Below, piece after piece: positions 52,220-60,856 of a stretch of 64,000 bases of DNA. Made by a program: the position numbers and the translations under genes. The DNA lies in the NCBI RefSeq assembly GCF_900156895.1, contig NZ_FTPD01000015.1, forward strand, positions 124,001 to 188,000, in the 5' to 3' direction. The stretch is from Mesorhizobium prunaredense (GTDB taxonomy: Bacteria; Pseudomonadota; Alphaproteobacteria; Rhizobiales; Rhizobiaceae). Each line of letters begins with the position of its first letter. The first letter of the stretch is position 1. The notes beneath the pieces are model-generated. The model ran no database searches. It saw only the letters and a list, made by a program, of their open reading frames with translations, and had not been told where the DNA came from.

Positions 52220-53884
52220 TTACCCATTTGCTGCAACCGGACGGGTAGATCCCGGCTGCTCTCCAGGAATCGCCGCCACCAGCTCACGTGTGTAGGCTGA
52301 TTGCGGGTCGAGGAAGATTTGCGAGGGAGGACCGCGTTCGACGATCCGCCCTTTCTGCATCACCGCGATTTCGTCGCAGATCTGGCTGGCGACGCGCAGG
52401 TCGTGGGTGATGAAGATCATCGACACGCCGGTTTCCCGCTGGATCTGGTCGAGCAGCTGCAGGATCTGGGCCTGGATCGACACGTCGAGCGCCGACACCG
52501 CTTCGTCGGCGATCAGCAGCTTCGGCTTGAACATCAGTGCCCGAGCGATGCCGATGCGCTGGCGCTGCCCACCGGAGAATTCATGCGGAAAGCGATCAAA
52601 GGCGCCGGCATCGAGCCCGACATGGGCCAGTAGCGCCTTCGCCTCTTCACGCGCCTGGGCATAGGGCGTCCCATGCGCGACTGGGCCAACGGTCAGGATG
52701 TGGCCGATCGTCGAGCGCGGGTTGAGCGAGGCGAAGGGATCCTGGAAGATCATCTGGACCCGCGGCCGCAGCGGGCGGAATTCGGCTTCGGAAAGCTTGG
52801 CGATGTCGCGGCCCTCGAACAGAATCCCGCCGCCGTCGCTGTCCAGCAGCTTGATCAAAAGCCGACCAAGCGACGATTTGCCGGAACCGCTTTCGCCCAC
52901 AACGCCCAGCGTGCGCCCGGGCGCCAGATCGAACGAGACCTCGTTGACCGCGGGCACGACGCGCTGCGCGCTGAACAGGGAACTGCCGCTGCGGTAGGTC
53001 TTCATCAGGCCTTCGACCTTCAGGATCGGCGCTTTGTCCGCCGTCTCCAGAGGAACGCGGTCCTCACCGGTCAGGTGCGGGACGGCTGCGATAAGGCGCC
53101 TTGTGTAGGGATGGCCAGGCGACTTCAGGACCTGTTGAGCGCTACCCTGCTCGACGATGTGGCCCTTCTCCATCACCACGACACTGTCTGCGATCTCGGC
53201 CACCACCCCGAAGTCATGGGTGATGAACATGACGCTCATTCCCTTGCGTCGCTGAATCTCGCGGATCAGCTCCAGAATCTGCGCCTGGGTGGTCACGTCG
53301 AGCGCGGTCGTCGGTTCATCCGCGATCAGGATCGTCGGCTCGAGCGCCAGCGCCATGGCGATCATCACCCGCTGCCGCTGCCCGCCGGAGAGGCGGAACG
53401 GATACTGGTGGTACATGAGTGCCGGGTCCGGCAGTCCCACCTCAGTCAGCAGTTCGATAGCGCGGCCGCGACGGGATTTCGGAGTGCCGACGCCATGCGC
53501 CGCCATGACCTCGTCGATCTGTGCACCCACGGTCATCAACGGATTGAGCGCCGACAGCGGATCCTGGAAGATCATCGACACCACTCGGCCGCGCAGGCTG
53601 CGCAGCTTGTCCTGCGGCATGCCTATGATGTTCATCCCATCGAGATGGATGGCGCCCGAGGAGACGCGGATCACATTGGGCAGTAGCCCCATGATGGCGT
53701 TGGCGGTGACCGACTTGCCGGATCCAGACTCGCCAATGACGCACAGAATCTGGCCGCGTTTCAGATCAAAGGAGATGTTCTCGACGGCATGGGTCCGTTC
53801 CATGCCTTTTGGCAAATTCACCGTGAGGTCGCGCACCGAAAGCGCCACATCGTGGGGGGCTACAGGCTGGATGGTTGCGACCAT
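52220..53884 (-). CDS. Fused dual ABC ATPase of a peptide/opine-type importer (DppD-DppF / GsiA-like)
   Basis: This is a protein of about 554 residues with two complete ABC domains. The first has Walker A GESGSGKSVTA, signature LSGGQRQRVMIAMA and Walker B ILIADEPTTALD. The second has Walker A GESGSGKSSLG, signature FSGGQRQRIGIARA and Walker B LLIADEAVSALD (Ala for Pro). The oligopeptide-specific C-terminal GHPYTRRLIAAVPHL follows domain one. The start at 53884 places GGGAG at suitable spacing; ATG 53893 is an alternative. It is the first gene of the minus-strand run that ends with tdh. Confidence 0.92.
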   Translation of the reverse strand: MVATIQPVAPHDVALSVRDLTVNLPKGMERTHAVENISFDLKRGQILCVIGESGSGKSVTANAIMGLLPNVIRVSSGAIHLDGMNIIGMPQDKLRSLRGRVVSMIFQDPLSALNPLMTVGAQIDEVMAAHGVGTPKSRRGRAIELLTEVGLPDPALMYHQYPFRLSGGQRQRVMIAMALALEPTILIADEPTTALDVTTQAQILELIREIQRRKGMSVMFITHDFGVVAEIADSVVVMEKGHIVEQGSAQQVLKSPGHPYTRRLIAAVPHLTGEDRVPLETADKAPILKVEGLMKTYRSGSSLFSAQRVVPAVNEVSFDLAPGRTLGVVGESGSGKSSLGRLLIKLLDSDGGGILFEGRDIAKLSEAEFRPLRPRVQMIFQDPFASLNPRSTIGHILTVGPVAHGTPYAQAREEAKALLAHVGLDAGAFDRFPHEFSGGQRQRIGIARALMFKPKLLIADEAVSALDVSIQAQILQLLDQIQRETGVSMIFITHDLRVASQICDEIAVMQKGRIVERGPPSQIFLDPQSAYTRELVAAIPGEQPGSTRPVAANG

Positions 53885-54523
53885 TGCGATCATCTCCCGT
53901 TTGAACCGAGTGGGTCCACGCTGTTGCGGACCTTATCATCGCGCTTTGAGCAGAAGCGCCTCACTATAGCGTCCGTCGTCTGGCCATCTCGGCGCATCGA
54001 GCGCTGAGGCTGCGAGAGACTGATTCTGCTCATCCTGGCGGCTCCCTTGATGAAATTCGGTCCGTGTACCGGATACTGTTCCCTTGGAGCTTGCCCGCTA
54101 TAAGGAAGGGTTGCTCCGTTCTTTCAGCCAGTTTGACTGTTCTGTATCCGCATAGTCGTCGAAATTTGGCCCTCGGGCGGCAGGAACTTCTGAAAAGAAC
54201 GTCAGGTTCGGCATTTCACTCTGCTCCCGCTCCGGCGCAGAAACCGGGATCAGACAACCAGGTCCTTCTTCCGCTAATTTGTGCGCGACAGGCCTTGCGT
54301 CACTGCGCGCCGCGTCCCGAAAAGCCCATGCCGCAGATCACGCGACTGGATGAAGCGTACTCCTGCTTGCCCCGGCGAGGTTGGGCGCCAGCGAGCGCTT
54401 TTTCGGCAACAATTGCCTGTTCTATGGCCTGCAAACCGCAGGAAATTCCGTCCAGGCATGAACTCCGCAGCCTGCCTCTGCGGGCCGCAGGTTAGGATGC
54501 TTCAAATTACCGGAGTCCCATCC
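53885..54523. other. Divergent intergenic region between importer operon and oxidase
   Basis: These 639 bases hold no supported gene. They separate the minus-strand importer/homoserine array from the plus-strand oxidase operon and should contain both promoters. AAACCGCAGGAAAT (54433-54446) repeats a string found upstream of the oxidase stub at 34888. I see no clear inverted-repeat operator. Confidence 0.4.
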
Positions 54524-55849
54524 ATGCCCGCACCGCTCATTCACATCGATTCCAGCCCATCCCTGCCTCGCGAGGCGGACGTCGTCGTCATCGGCGGCGG
54601 CGTGGTGGGCGTGTTCACGGCCTATTATCTGGCGCGACGGGGCGTCAGCGTTGCCCTGCTGGAGAAGGGGCGCGTTGCCGCCGAACAGTCCAGCCGCAAC
54701 TGGGGCTGGTGCCGTCAGCAGAACCGTGACGCACGCGAGTTGCCGATGGCAACCAAGAGCCTCGATCTATGGGAAAAAGTGGCGCAGGAGACCGGCGAGG
54801 ACACCGGCTTCCGCCGCTGCGGCCTGCTCTATCTCTCGCAGGACGAAAACGAGTTGGCAGGCTGGGCAAAGTGGCGCGATTTCGCAAGGACGGTTGGCGT
54901 CACGACGCATGTGCTGAGCGCGGAAGAAGCCACCGAACGGGGCAAGGCGACCGGCCGCAAATGGAAAGGCGGCGTGTTCTCGCCAACTGACGGAACGGCG
55001 GATCCTTCAAAGGCGGTGCCGGTTGCCGCGCGCGGCATCATGGCGGCCGGCGGCACCGTACATCAGAATTGCGCGGCGCGCGGGCTGGAGCTGAGCGCCG
55101 GCCGGGTCAGCGGCGTCGTTACAGAAGCCGGAACCATCCGGACAACGACCGTGGTCATGGCCGGAGGCGCGTGGGCTTCTTCCTTCTGCAACCAGCTTGG
55201 TATTCGTTTCCCGCAAGCTGCCGTGCGTCAGTCCATTCTAGCCGTAGCGCCGGGCGCAAATGGCCTGCCGGATGCCCTGCATACCGCGCGCGTCTCGCTG
55301 ACGCGGCGCGGCAACGGTGGATACGCGCTGGCGATCAGCGGGCGGGCGCGAGTCGATCCAACGCCGCAGCAGCTCAGGTTCAGCCGCGAGTTCGTGCCGA
55401 TGTTCGCCCGCCGCTGGCGCAGTCTGGCACCGGGAGCGTTCGAGGGCTGGCGTCAAGGTCATGAAAGCCTGAGGAAATGGGCAGTTGACGACGTGACACC
55501 AATGGAACGGAATCGGATTCTCGATCCGAAGCCTGACATGAGGCAGATTCGCCTGACATATCAAAGAGCCTGCGAATTGCTGCCCGAACTCCAGCGCGTC
55601 GCGATTTCTCATGCTTGGGCGGGCTATGTCGACAGCACGCCCGATGGCGTCCCGGCAATCGGTGAAGTGGAGGGGATTCCGGGCTTCCTTCTCGCCGCGG
55701 GATTTAGCGGTCACGGCTTCGGGATCGGGCCCGGCGCTGGGCATATGATCGCCGATATCATTACCGGCAGCGAGCCGATCGTCGATCCGCGTCCCTATCG
55801 GCCGGAGCGTCTGAAGACAGCTGCGTGGGGCAAGGTCGCTGAATTCTGA
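54524..55849 (+). CDS. FAD-dependent amine/amino acid oxidase (DAO family)
   Basis: This is a 441-residue flavoprotein. The FAD loop is ADVVVIGGGVVGVFTAYYLA, followed by AAEQSSRNWGWCRQQNRD, a flavin-contact motif of the sarcosine/D-amino acid oxidase group, and the C-terminal AGFSGHGFGIGPGAGHMIAD. The start at 54524 (MPAPLIHIDS) has GGAG upstream and matches the N-terminus of the stub at 34888; ATG 54497 is possible. It is followed 84 bases later by a tartrate dehydrogenase-like gene and an AsnC regulator on the same strand. The substrate is unknown. Confidence 0.87.
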   Translation: MPAPLIHIDSSPSLPREADVVVIGGGVVGVFTAYYLARRGVSVALLEKGRVAAEQSSRNWGWCRQQNRDARELPMATKSLDLWEKVAQETGEDTGFRRCGLLYLSQDENELAGWAKWRDFARTVGVTTHVLSAEEATERGKATGRKWKGGVFSPTDGTADPSKAVPVAARGIMAAGGTVHQNCAARGLELSAGRVSGVVTEAGTIRTTTVVMAGGAWASSFCNQLGIRFPQAAVRQSILAVAPGANGLPDALHTARVSLTRRGNGGYALAISGRARVDPTPQQLRFSREFVPMFARRWRSLAPGAFEGWRQGHESLRKWAVDDVTPMERNRILDPKPDMRQIRLTYQRACELLPELQRVAISHAWAGYVDSTPDGVPAIGEVEGIPGFLLAAGFSGHGFGIGPGAGHMIADIITGSEPIVDPRPYRPERLKTAAWGKVAEF

Positions 55850-55933
55850 CTAGACCAATTTGCCAAGGTACAATCGGTCGCACACGAGATCGAGGCCGCG
55901 AGCTGGCCAGCACTGAAAACAGGGAAAGTGACG

Positions 55934-57007
55934 ATGCGCGAATATGAGATTGCCGCCATTCCTGCCGACGGCATCGGCCCAGAGGTCATTGCCGCCGGTC
56001 TCCAGGCGCTTGAGGCGCTGCAGCAGCGCTGCGGAGATTTCAAACTGCGCGTCCAGCACTTCGACTGGGGCTCAGACTACTACAAGGCGCATGGTCGGAT
56101 GATGCCCGAAGATGGGGTGGCGCAACTGAAGCGCTTCGACGCTATCTTCTTCGGCGCGGTAGGCGCTCCCGACGTGCCCGACGACATCACGCTCTGGGGC
56201 CTCCGGCTGCCGATCTGCCAAGGCTTTGATCAATACGCGAACGTGCGGCCGACAAGGATATTGCCCGGTATTGTTTCGCCGCTGGCGGGCGTTGGCCCTG
56301 GCGATCTGGATTGGGTGATCGTGCGGGAGAATTCCGAGGGCGAGTATTCGGGCCACGGCGGCCGAGCCCATCGCGGCCTCCCCGAGGAGGTCGGAACCGA
56401 GGTCGCGATCTTCACGCGCGTCGGCGTCACCCGCATCATGCGCTATGCATTCCGGCTGGCGCAGTCACGCCCGCGAAGGCTCCTGACAGTTGTTACAAAA
56501 TCCAACGCGCAGCGTCACGGCATGGTAATGTGGGACGAAATCGCAGCCGAGGTGGCGCCGGAATTCCCGGACGTCGCGTGGGACAAGATGCTGGTCGATG
56601 CCATGACAGTGCGTATGACGTTGAAACCTCGGAGCCTGGATACGATCGTCGCCACCAATCTTCACGCCGACATATTGTCAGACCTTGCAGGCGCGCTCGC
56701 GGGCAGTCTCGGCGTTGCACCGACCCCCAACATTGATCCCGAGCGGCGCTATCCCTCGATGTTCGAGCCAATTCACGGCTCGGCATTCGACATCGCCGGC
56801 AAGGGTATTGCCAACCCGATCGCCACCTTCTGGACCGCCGCCCAGATGCTCGAACATCTGGGCGAGAGCGCAGCGGCCGCCCGGTTGATGAGCGCTGTGG
56901 AAACGGTGACGAGTGAGGGCGTGCTGACGCCGGACGTGGGAGGGACAGCGACCACGCAGGAGGTGACGGACGCCGTCTGCCGGACGATCCGCGGTTCGAA
57001 CGTTTGA
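55934..57007 (+). CDS. Tartrate/D-malate dehydrogenase-like (isopropylmalate dehydrogenase family)
   Basis: This 357-residue NAD-dependent beta-decarboxylating dehydrogenase opens YEIAAIPADGIGPEVIAAG. It shows GAVGAPDVPDDITLWGLRLP, the substrate segment IVRENSEGEYSGHGGR, and the catalytic Lys region TVVTKSNAQRHGMVMWDE. The metal aspartates lie in NLHADILSDLAG, and FEPIHGSAFDIAGKGIANP closes the site. ITLWGLRLPICQGFDQYANV is the tartrate dehydrogenase (TtuC)/DmlA pattern rather than LeuB. A paralogue is partly present at 63058-64000. It is followed by an AsnC regulator 10 bases later. Confidence 0.88.
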   Translation: MREYEIAAIPADGIGPEVIAAGLQALEALQQRCGDFKLRVQHFDWGSDYYKAHGRMMPEDGVAQLKRFDAIFFGAVGAPDVPDDITLWGLRLPICQGFDQYANVRPTRILPGIVSPLAGVGPGDLDWVIVRENSEGEYSGHGGRAHRGLPEEVGTEVAIFTRVGVTRIMRYAFRLAQSRPRRLLTVVTKSNAQRHGMVMWDEIAAEVAPEFPDVAWDKMLVDAMTVRMTLKPRSLDTIVATNLHADILSDLAGALAGSLGVAPTPNIDPERRYPSMFEPIHGSAFDIAGKGIANPIATFWTAAQMLEHLGESAAAARLMSAVETVTSEGVLTPDVGGTATTQEVTDAVCRTIRGSNV

Positions 57008-57017
57008 CAGGTATCCA

Positions 57018-57494
57018 ATGAAGCTCGACAAGATCGACATCAAGATCTTATCCCAACTGCAAAAGAATGGGCGGGTCACGAATGTCGAGCTTGCCGACCT
57101 GGTGAACCTTTCACCGAGCCCTTGCCTGATGCGGGTGAAGAAGCTTCAGGCGGAAGGCTTCATCACCGGCTATTCCGCCCAGATCGATGTGTCCAAGCTC
57201 GGGCAGACTCTGACGATCTTCACCGAAGTCACGCTCAAGCACCATCAACAGAACGACTTCGCCAGATTTCTCACCGCAATTCAGAAGGTCGATTCTGTTA
57301 TCGAATGCCATCTGGTTTCAGGCGGTTACGACTATCTTGTGAAGTTTGTCACAGGGGGCATCAGCGAGTACCAGACGATCATGGAGCGCATGATCGAATT
57401 GGATATCGGAATCGACAAATATTTCAGCTTCGTCGTGCTGAAGTCACCGATCGTCAAATCCCATTTGCCTCTCGACATCATTTTCGACAGGTGA
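57018..57494 (+). CDS. Lrp/AsnC-family transcriptional regulator
   Basis: This is a 158-residue feast/famine regulator. The N-terminal helix-turn-helix is in LDKIDIKILSQLQKNGRVTN and LVNLSPSPCLMRVKKLQAEG; the C-terminal RAM ligand domain runs from about residue 65 (LTIFTEVTLK) with VIECHLVSGGYDYLVKFV. Such proteins sense amino acids. It lies ten bases after the dehydrogenase gene and converges on the aminotransferase gene, so it likely controls the oxidase-dehydrogenase operon and possibly the neighbouring aminotransferase operon in response to the amino acid degraded. Confidence 0.92.
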   Translation: MKLDKIDIKILSQLQKNGRVTNVELADLVNLSPSPCLMRVKKLQAEGFITGYSAQIDVSKLGQTLTIFTEVTLKHHQQNDFARFLTAIQKVDSVIECHLVSGGYDYLVKFVTGGISEYQTIMERMIELDIGIDKYFSFVVLKSPIVKSHLPLDIIFDR

Positions 57495-57557
57495 GGCGCT
57501 CCGCGGTCTTGGACCTGGAGAGCCGCACGCCAGCGCTCCCTCTTGCGATGACAATGA

Positions 57558-58934
57558 TCATCCCTTCATCGCTGACCGCACGTCGTTGTCTTCGAGGGTT
57601 TGATCCAACGTCATCCGGGTACGTTCGAGGATTCCATCAATATCGTCCTCGGTGCAGCAGAGCGGCGGCGCAAAGCCGAGGATGCCGCTGTTGAAGGCGC
57701 GGATGACAAGGCCGTTCGCCCACGCGCGCTCGAAGATGCGGCGTCCCGGATCGGCCGCCGCCGGCAGTGGCGTCTTGCGCTCCTTGTCGGTGACCAACTC
57801 GATTGCTGCCAGCATGCCGCGGCCGCGAACGTCGCCAACCAGCGGGTGGTCGGCGAGCGAGCGAAGGCCTTCCATCAGGCGCTTGCCGGCCTTGCGCCCG
57901 TTCTCGAGCAAGCTGTCTTCGTAGAGACGCAGGCATTCGAGCCCGACTGCCGCGCTCACGGGATGGGCCGAATACGTATAGCCATGGCCGACAGGCGCTT
58001 TGCCGGCTCCGTCCGCGATCGTATTGTACACGCGGTCCGAGATGAAGACGGCGCCCATCGGCACGTAGCCCGAGGTCAGTCCCTTCGCCGTGGTCATGAG
58101 ATCCGGCACGACATCGTCTTCCTCACAGGCGAAGAGAGGGCCGGTACGGCCAAAGGCAGTGATGACTTCGTCGACGACGAACAGGATGTCATGTTCCTTG
58201 CACACGGCGTGCAAAGCCTTCAGCCAACCTGTCGGTGGAACGAGGACACCGCCCGAACCCTGGATGGGTTCGGCGTAGAAGGCCGCAACGCGGCCAGCAC
58301 CGAGTTCCGCGATTTTGGCGCGCAGGGCCGCGACCGATGCATCGATGATCGCCTGCGGGTCGGAACCGACCGGATTGCGATAGGCGTAGTGCGAGGGAAT
58401 CTTGTGCTGCCAGTCGTAAGGCACCCCGAAACCCGCATGGAAAGCCGGGATCGCGGTCAGGCCTGACCCTGCCGTCGAGGAGCCATGGTAGCCATGCTCG
58501 ACCGAGATGAACTGGTCCTTCTGCGGCGTGCCCTTGGCATGGTAGAAATAGCGGATGAAGCGGATCGTGCTGTCGATTGCGTCGGAGCCGCCAAGCGTGA
58601 AATAGACATGGTTCAAATCGCCGGGCGCAAGTTCGGCAAGCCTGGCAGCAAGGCGAATGGCAGGCTCGGATCCCAGCCCGAAATATCCCGTCGCATAGGG
58701 AAGCTCTCTCAGCTGCTTTGCGGCTGCTTCAACGATACTTTCCTGGCCATAGCCGAGGTTTACACACCATAGACCGGCGAATCCGTCCAGCAGGGTTTTC
58801 CCGCTTGCATCGGTCACCGTTGCGCCCTTGGCGGATTTGAGCACCCGCACGCCCGTCTCCTCGTGGCTCCGATAGCATGAAAACGGGTGAACCAGATGTG
58901 CGCGATCGAGTTCGATCAGTGAATTTGCCAGCAT
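57558..58934 (-). CDS. Class III aminotransferase (omega-amino acid:pyruvate type)
   Basis: This is a 458-residue PLP aminotransferase. PLP lysine is Lys284 (LMTTAKGLTSGYVPMGAV), the cofactor aspartate is Asp255 (FVVDEVITAFGRTG), and HGYHGSSTAGSGLT contacts the phosphate. LLDGFAGLWCVNLGYGQES is characteristic of beta-alanine/putrescine/omega-amine:pyruvate aminotransferases. It follows a GNAT gene by 30 bases on the minus strand. An omega-amine substrate would generate an aldehyde for the GabD-type dehydrogenase at 61.6 kb; that link is inferred. Confidence 0.9.
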   Translation of the reverse strand: MLANSLIELDRAHLVHPFSCYRSHEETGVRVLKSAKGATVTDASGKTLLDGFAGLWCVNLGYGQESIVEAAAKQLRELPYATGYFGLGSEPAIRLAARLAELAPGDLNHVYFTLGGSDAIDSTIRFIRYFYHAKGTPQKDQFISVEHGYHGSSTAGSGLTAIPAFHAGFGVPYDWQHKIPSHYAYRNPVGSDPQAIIDASVAALRAKIAELGAGRVAAFYAEPIQGSGGVLVPPTGWLKALHAVCKEHDILFVVDEVITAFGRTGPLFACEEDDVVPDLMTTAKGLTSGYVPMGAVFISDRVYNTIADGAGKAPVGHGYTYSAHPVSAAVGLECLRLYEDSLLENGRKAGKRLMEGLRSLADHPLVGDVRGRGMLAAIELVTDKERKTPLPAAADPGRRIFERAWANGLVIRAFNSGILGFAPPLCCTEDDIDGILERTRMTLDQTLEDNDVRSAMKG

Positions 58935-58964
58935 TTCTTCCTCCGATTCAACCGAGTGCCTGTT

Positions 58965-59807
58965 TTAACCAAGCGCCTGACTGACCAACGCATATGTGCG
59001 GTGATGCGCGGGCTTGCTTTCCTGGTGCGTGGCCATGGAGCGTCGCATCGTGATCCCACCGCCGACATGCGCGAGCCCACGCCCGGTGAGCCATCCAGCA
59101 AGATCCGTTGAGACGTCGGTATCGACACGGACGAACTTGCCCTGATGATGGGCGAGCAGAAAGTCGATCAGTGCCTTGGCCTCGGTACCGTTTCTCGCCA
59201 CCACCGGGCCGATGACCAGCCCCCGGCCGAATGGCCGGATGGCGGAAAAGGCCTGGATATCGCCGTCATCTCGAATGACAGCGAGCTTCGCGCGCTCGAA
59301 AACCCGTTTCATCAGCGCCGATCGGTCATGGCCAAATGCCTCGCGATCCAGCACCTCGAGGCGGGCAAGATCGCCGCTCTCTGCCCAAGATACACCGGCC
59401 GGCGCCGAAACTGCCAACGCCTCGCCCTGATGCTGCACGATCTCGCCAGTCGTGACGAAGCCCAGCTTCTCATAGAGCGGCAGGCCTTCCTGTGTCGCCG
59501 TCAGGCAACAGGTGCGCTCACCCGCCTGGGCCAGCGCCTCTTCCATCATCTTTCGGCCGAGCCCGCGGCCGCGCATCGCCGCATCGACGATCACCATGTT
59601 GATGGCGGCAGCATTGTCGCCGTAGGGGGTCATCATGATGGTCGCCACCACGCGTTCTTCTTCCAGGGCGACGATCCCCCGGCTGACCGACTGGGCCAGT
59701 TCCCAATCCTCGCGACGATGCGGCCATTTGACTTGGCGAGACAACTCGACAGCGCCTTCCAGGTGCCCCGGTGTCATCTCTTCAAGGATGATCTGTTGTG
59801 TGGTCAT
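58965..59807 (-). CDS. Tandem-domain GNAT N-acetyltransferase
   Basis: This is a 280-residue protein with two GNAT-like halves, paralogous to 39844-40710. The first half shows MVIVDAAMRGRGLGRKMMEE (acetyl-CoA loop RGRGLG) and LPLYEKLGF. The second half is degenerate (FSAIRPFGRGLVIGPVVARN). Shared features with the paralogue include WPHRREDWELA versus WPYRQEDWEFA and the closing HRTYALVSQALG versus ARMYALANQSFG. The start at 59807 (MTTQQIILEEM) drops a non-homologous 22-residue extension. It probably forms an operon with the aminotransferase gene. Confidence 0.83.
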   Translation of the reverse strand: MTTQQIILEEMTPGHLEGAVELSRQVKWPHRREDWELAQSVSRGIVALEEERVVATIMMTPYGDNAAAINMVIVDAAMRGRGLGRKMMEEALAQAGERTCCLTATQEGLPLYEKLGFVTTGEIVQHQGEALAVSAPAGVSWAESGDLARLEVLDREAFGHDRSALMKRVFERAKLAVIRDDGDIQAFSAIRPFGRGLVIGPVVARNGTEAKALIDFLLAHHQGKFVRVDTDVSTDLAGWLTGRGLAHVGGGITMRRSMATHQESKPAHHRTYALVSQALG

Positions 59808-60128
59808 GATGAATTTCCAGCCTTCGTCTTCAGGTGCTAACGGTAGACCACCAAAGACAGCACTTCCTTCCAACCAGCAGCCAAGCGCGACGCGTTTTCA
59901 CTATCCTTCGCCGCTGGTGCCGCATCTTCTGCCGAAGCAAGGCCGACAGGCCGCGCCGCTGCCAAAGCTCGAAAGGACACCTGGCGCAACTCTCTGCCAA
60001 ACCGGCGATGCAATACGAAACGATCTGCTTCAGGTCGCCGCGAATGCGGCCGTTAGTCTTCCGGATCTCCGATTATGGTCATTGTGGTACAGGCACGCTG
60101 TGCCGAGAAAACCAGGAGGATTGTCGCC
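59808..60128. other. Divergent intergenic region between GNAT and HAD genes
   Basis: No gene is supported in these 321 bases. It must hold the promoters of the minus-strand GNAT-aminotransferase operon and the plus-strand HAD gene. AGGAGG at 60116-60121 is the Shine-Dalgarno sequence of the HAD gene. Confidence 0.4.
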
Positions 60129-60818
60129 ATGTCGACGTTCAGACCGAAATACATCACCTTCGACTGCTACGGCACGCTCACCAATTTCGATATGGCCGGC
60201 GCGGCGCGGCGCGTCTACGGCGAGCGCCTCTCCCCTGAGGCAATGGCCGGCTTCGTGGAGGCTTTTAGGGGCTATCGCCTTGACGAGGTGCTGGGGCCAT
60301 GGAAGCCCTTCCTCGAGGTGGTGCAGAATTCCATCGAACGCAGCTGCAAGCGCATCGGCATCCAGTTCAAACCCGAAGACGCCCAACGCATTTATGACGA
60401 AGTGCCGACCTGGGGTCCGCACCCCGACGTCCCGGCTGGCCTGTCCAGAGTGGCCAAGGAAATCCCACTGGTGATCCTGTCCAACTCCATGAACAGCCTG
60501 ATCATGTCGAATGTGGAAAAGCTCGGCGCGCCCTTTCACACCGTCATCACCGCCGAAGAGGTTGGCGCCTATAAGCCGCTGATGAAGGGCTTTGAATATA
60601 TGCTCGACAAACTCGGCTGCGGCCCCGAGGACATCACTCATGTCTCCTCCTCCTTCCGCTACGATTTGATGACCGCCTACGATCTCGGCATCAAGAGCAA
60701 GGTCTGGGTGAACCGCGGCCACGAGCCTGCGAACCCCTTCTACGAATATACCGAGATCAAGGATATCGGCGGGCTGGCCGCCGCGGTCGGCCTGGAGCCC
60801 GTTCGGGAAGTTGCATGA
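60129..60818 (+). CDS. HAD-superfamily hydrolase, type II haloacid dehalogenase-like
   Basis: This is a 229-residue HAD hydrolase paralogous to 27838-28506. The nucleophile is Asp12 in ITFDCYGTLTNF with the usual Tyr, motif II is LSNSMNS, Lys is in VGAYKPLMKGFEYM, and motif III is HVSSSFRYDLMTAYDLGI. WVNRGHEPANPFYEYTEI is identical in both paralogues apart from one residue nearby. The ATG at 60129 has AGGAGG upstream. It is monocistronic, with an ORF-less group II intron following downstream on the opposite strand. The native substrate may be a phospho- or halo-acid. Confidence 0.87.
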   Translation: MSTFRPKYITFDCYGTLTNFDMAGAARRVYGERLSPEAMAGFVEAFRGYRLDEVLGPWKPFLEVVQNSIERSCKRIGIQFKPEDAQRIYDEVPTWGPHPDVPAGLSRVAKEIPLVILSNSMNSLIMSNVEKLGAPFHTVITAEEVGAYKPLMKGFEYMLDKLGCGPEDITHVSSSFRYDLMTAYDLGIKSKVWVNRGHEPANPFYEYTEIKDIGGLAAAVGLEPVREVA

Positions 60819-60856
60819 GGCCGGCGGGCCTCCGGCATGGCGGCATCGAATATCGA

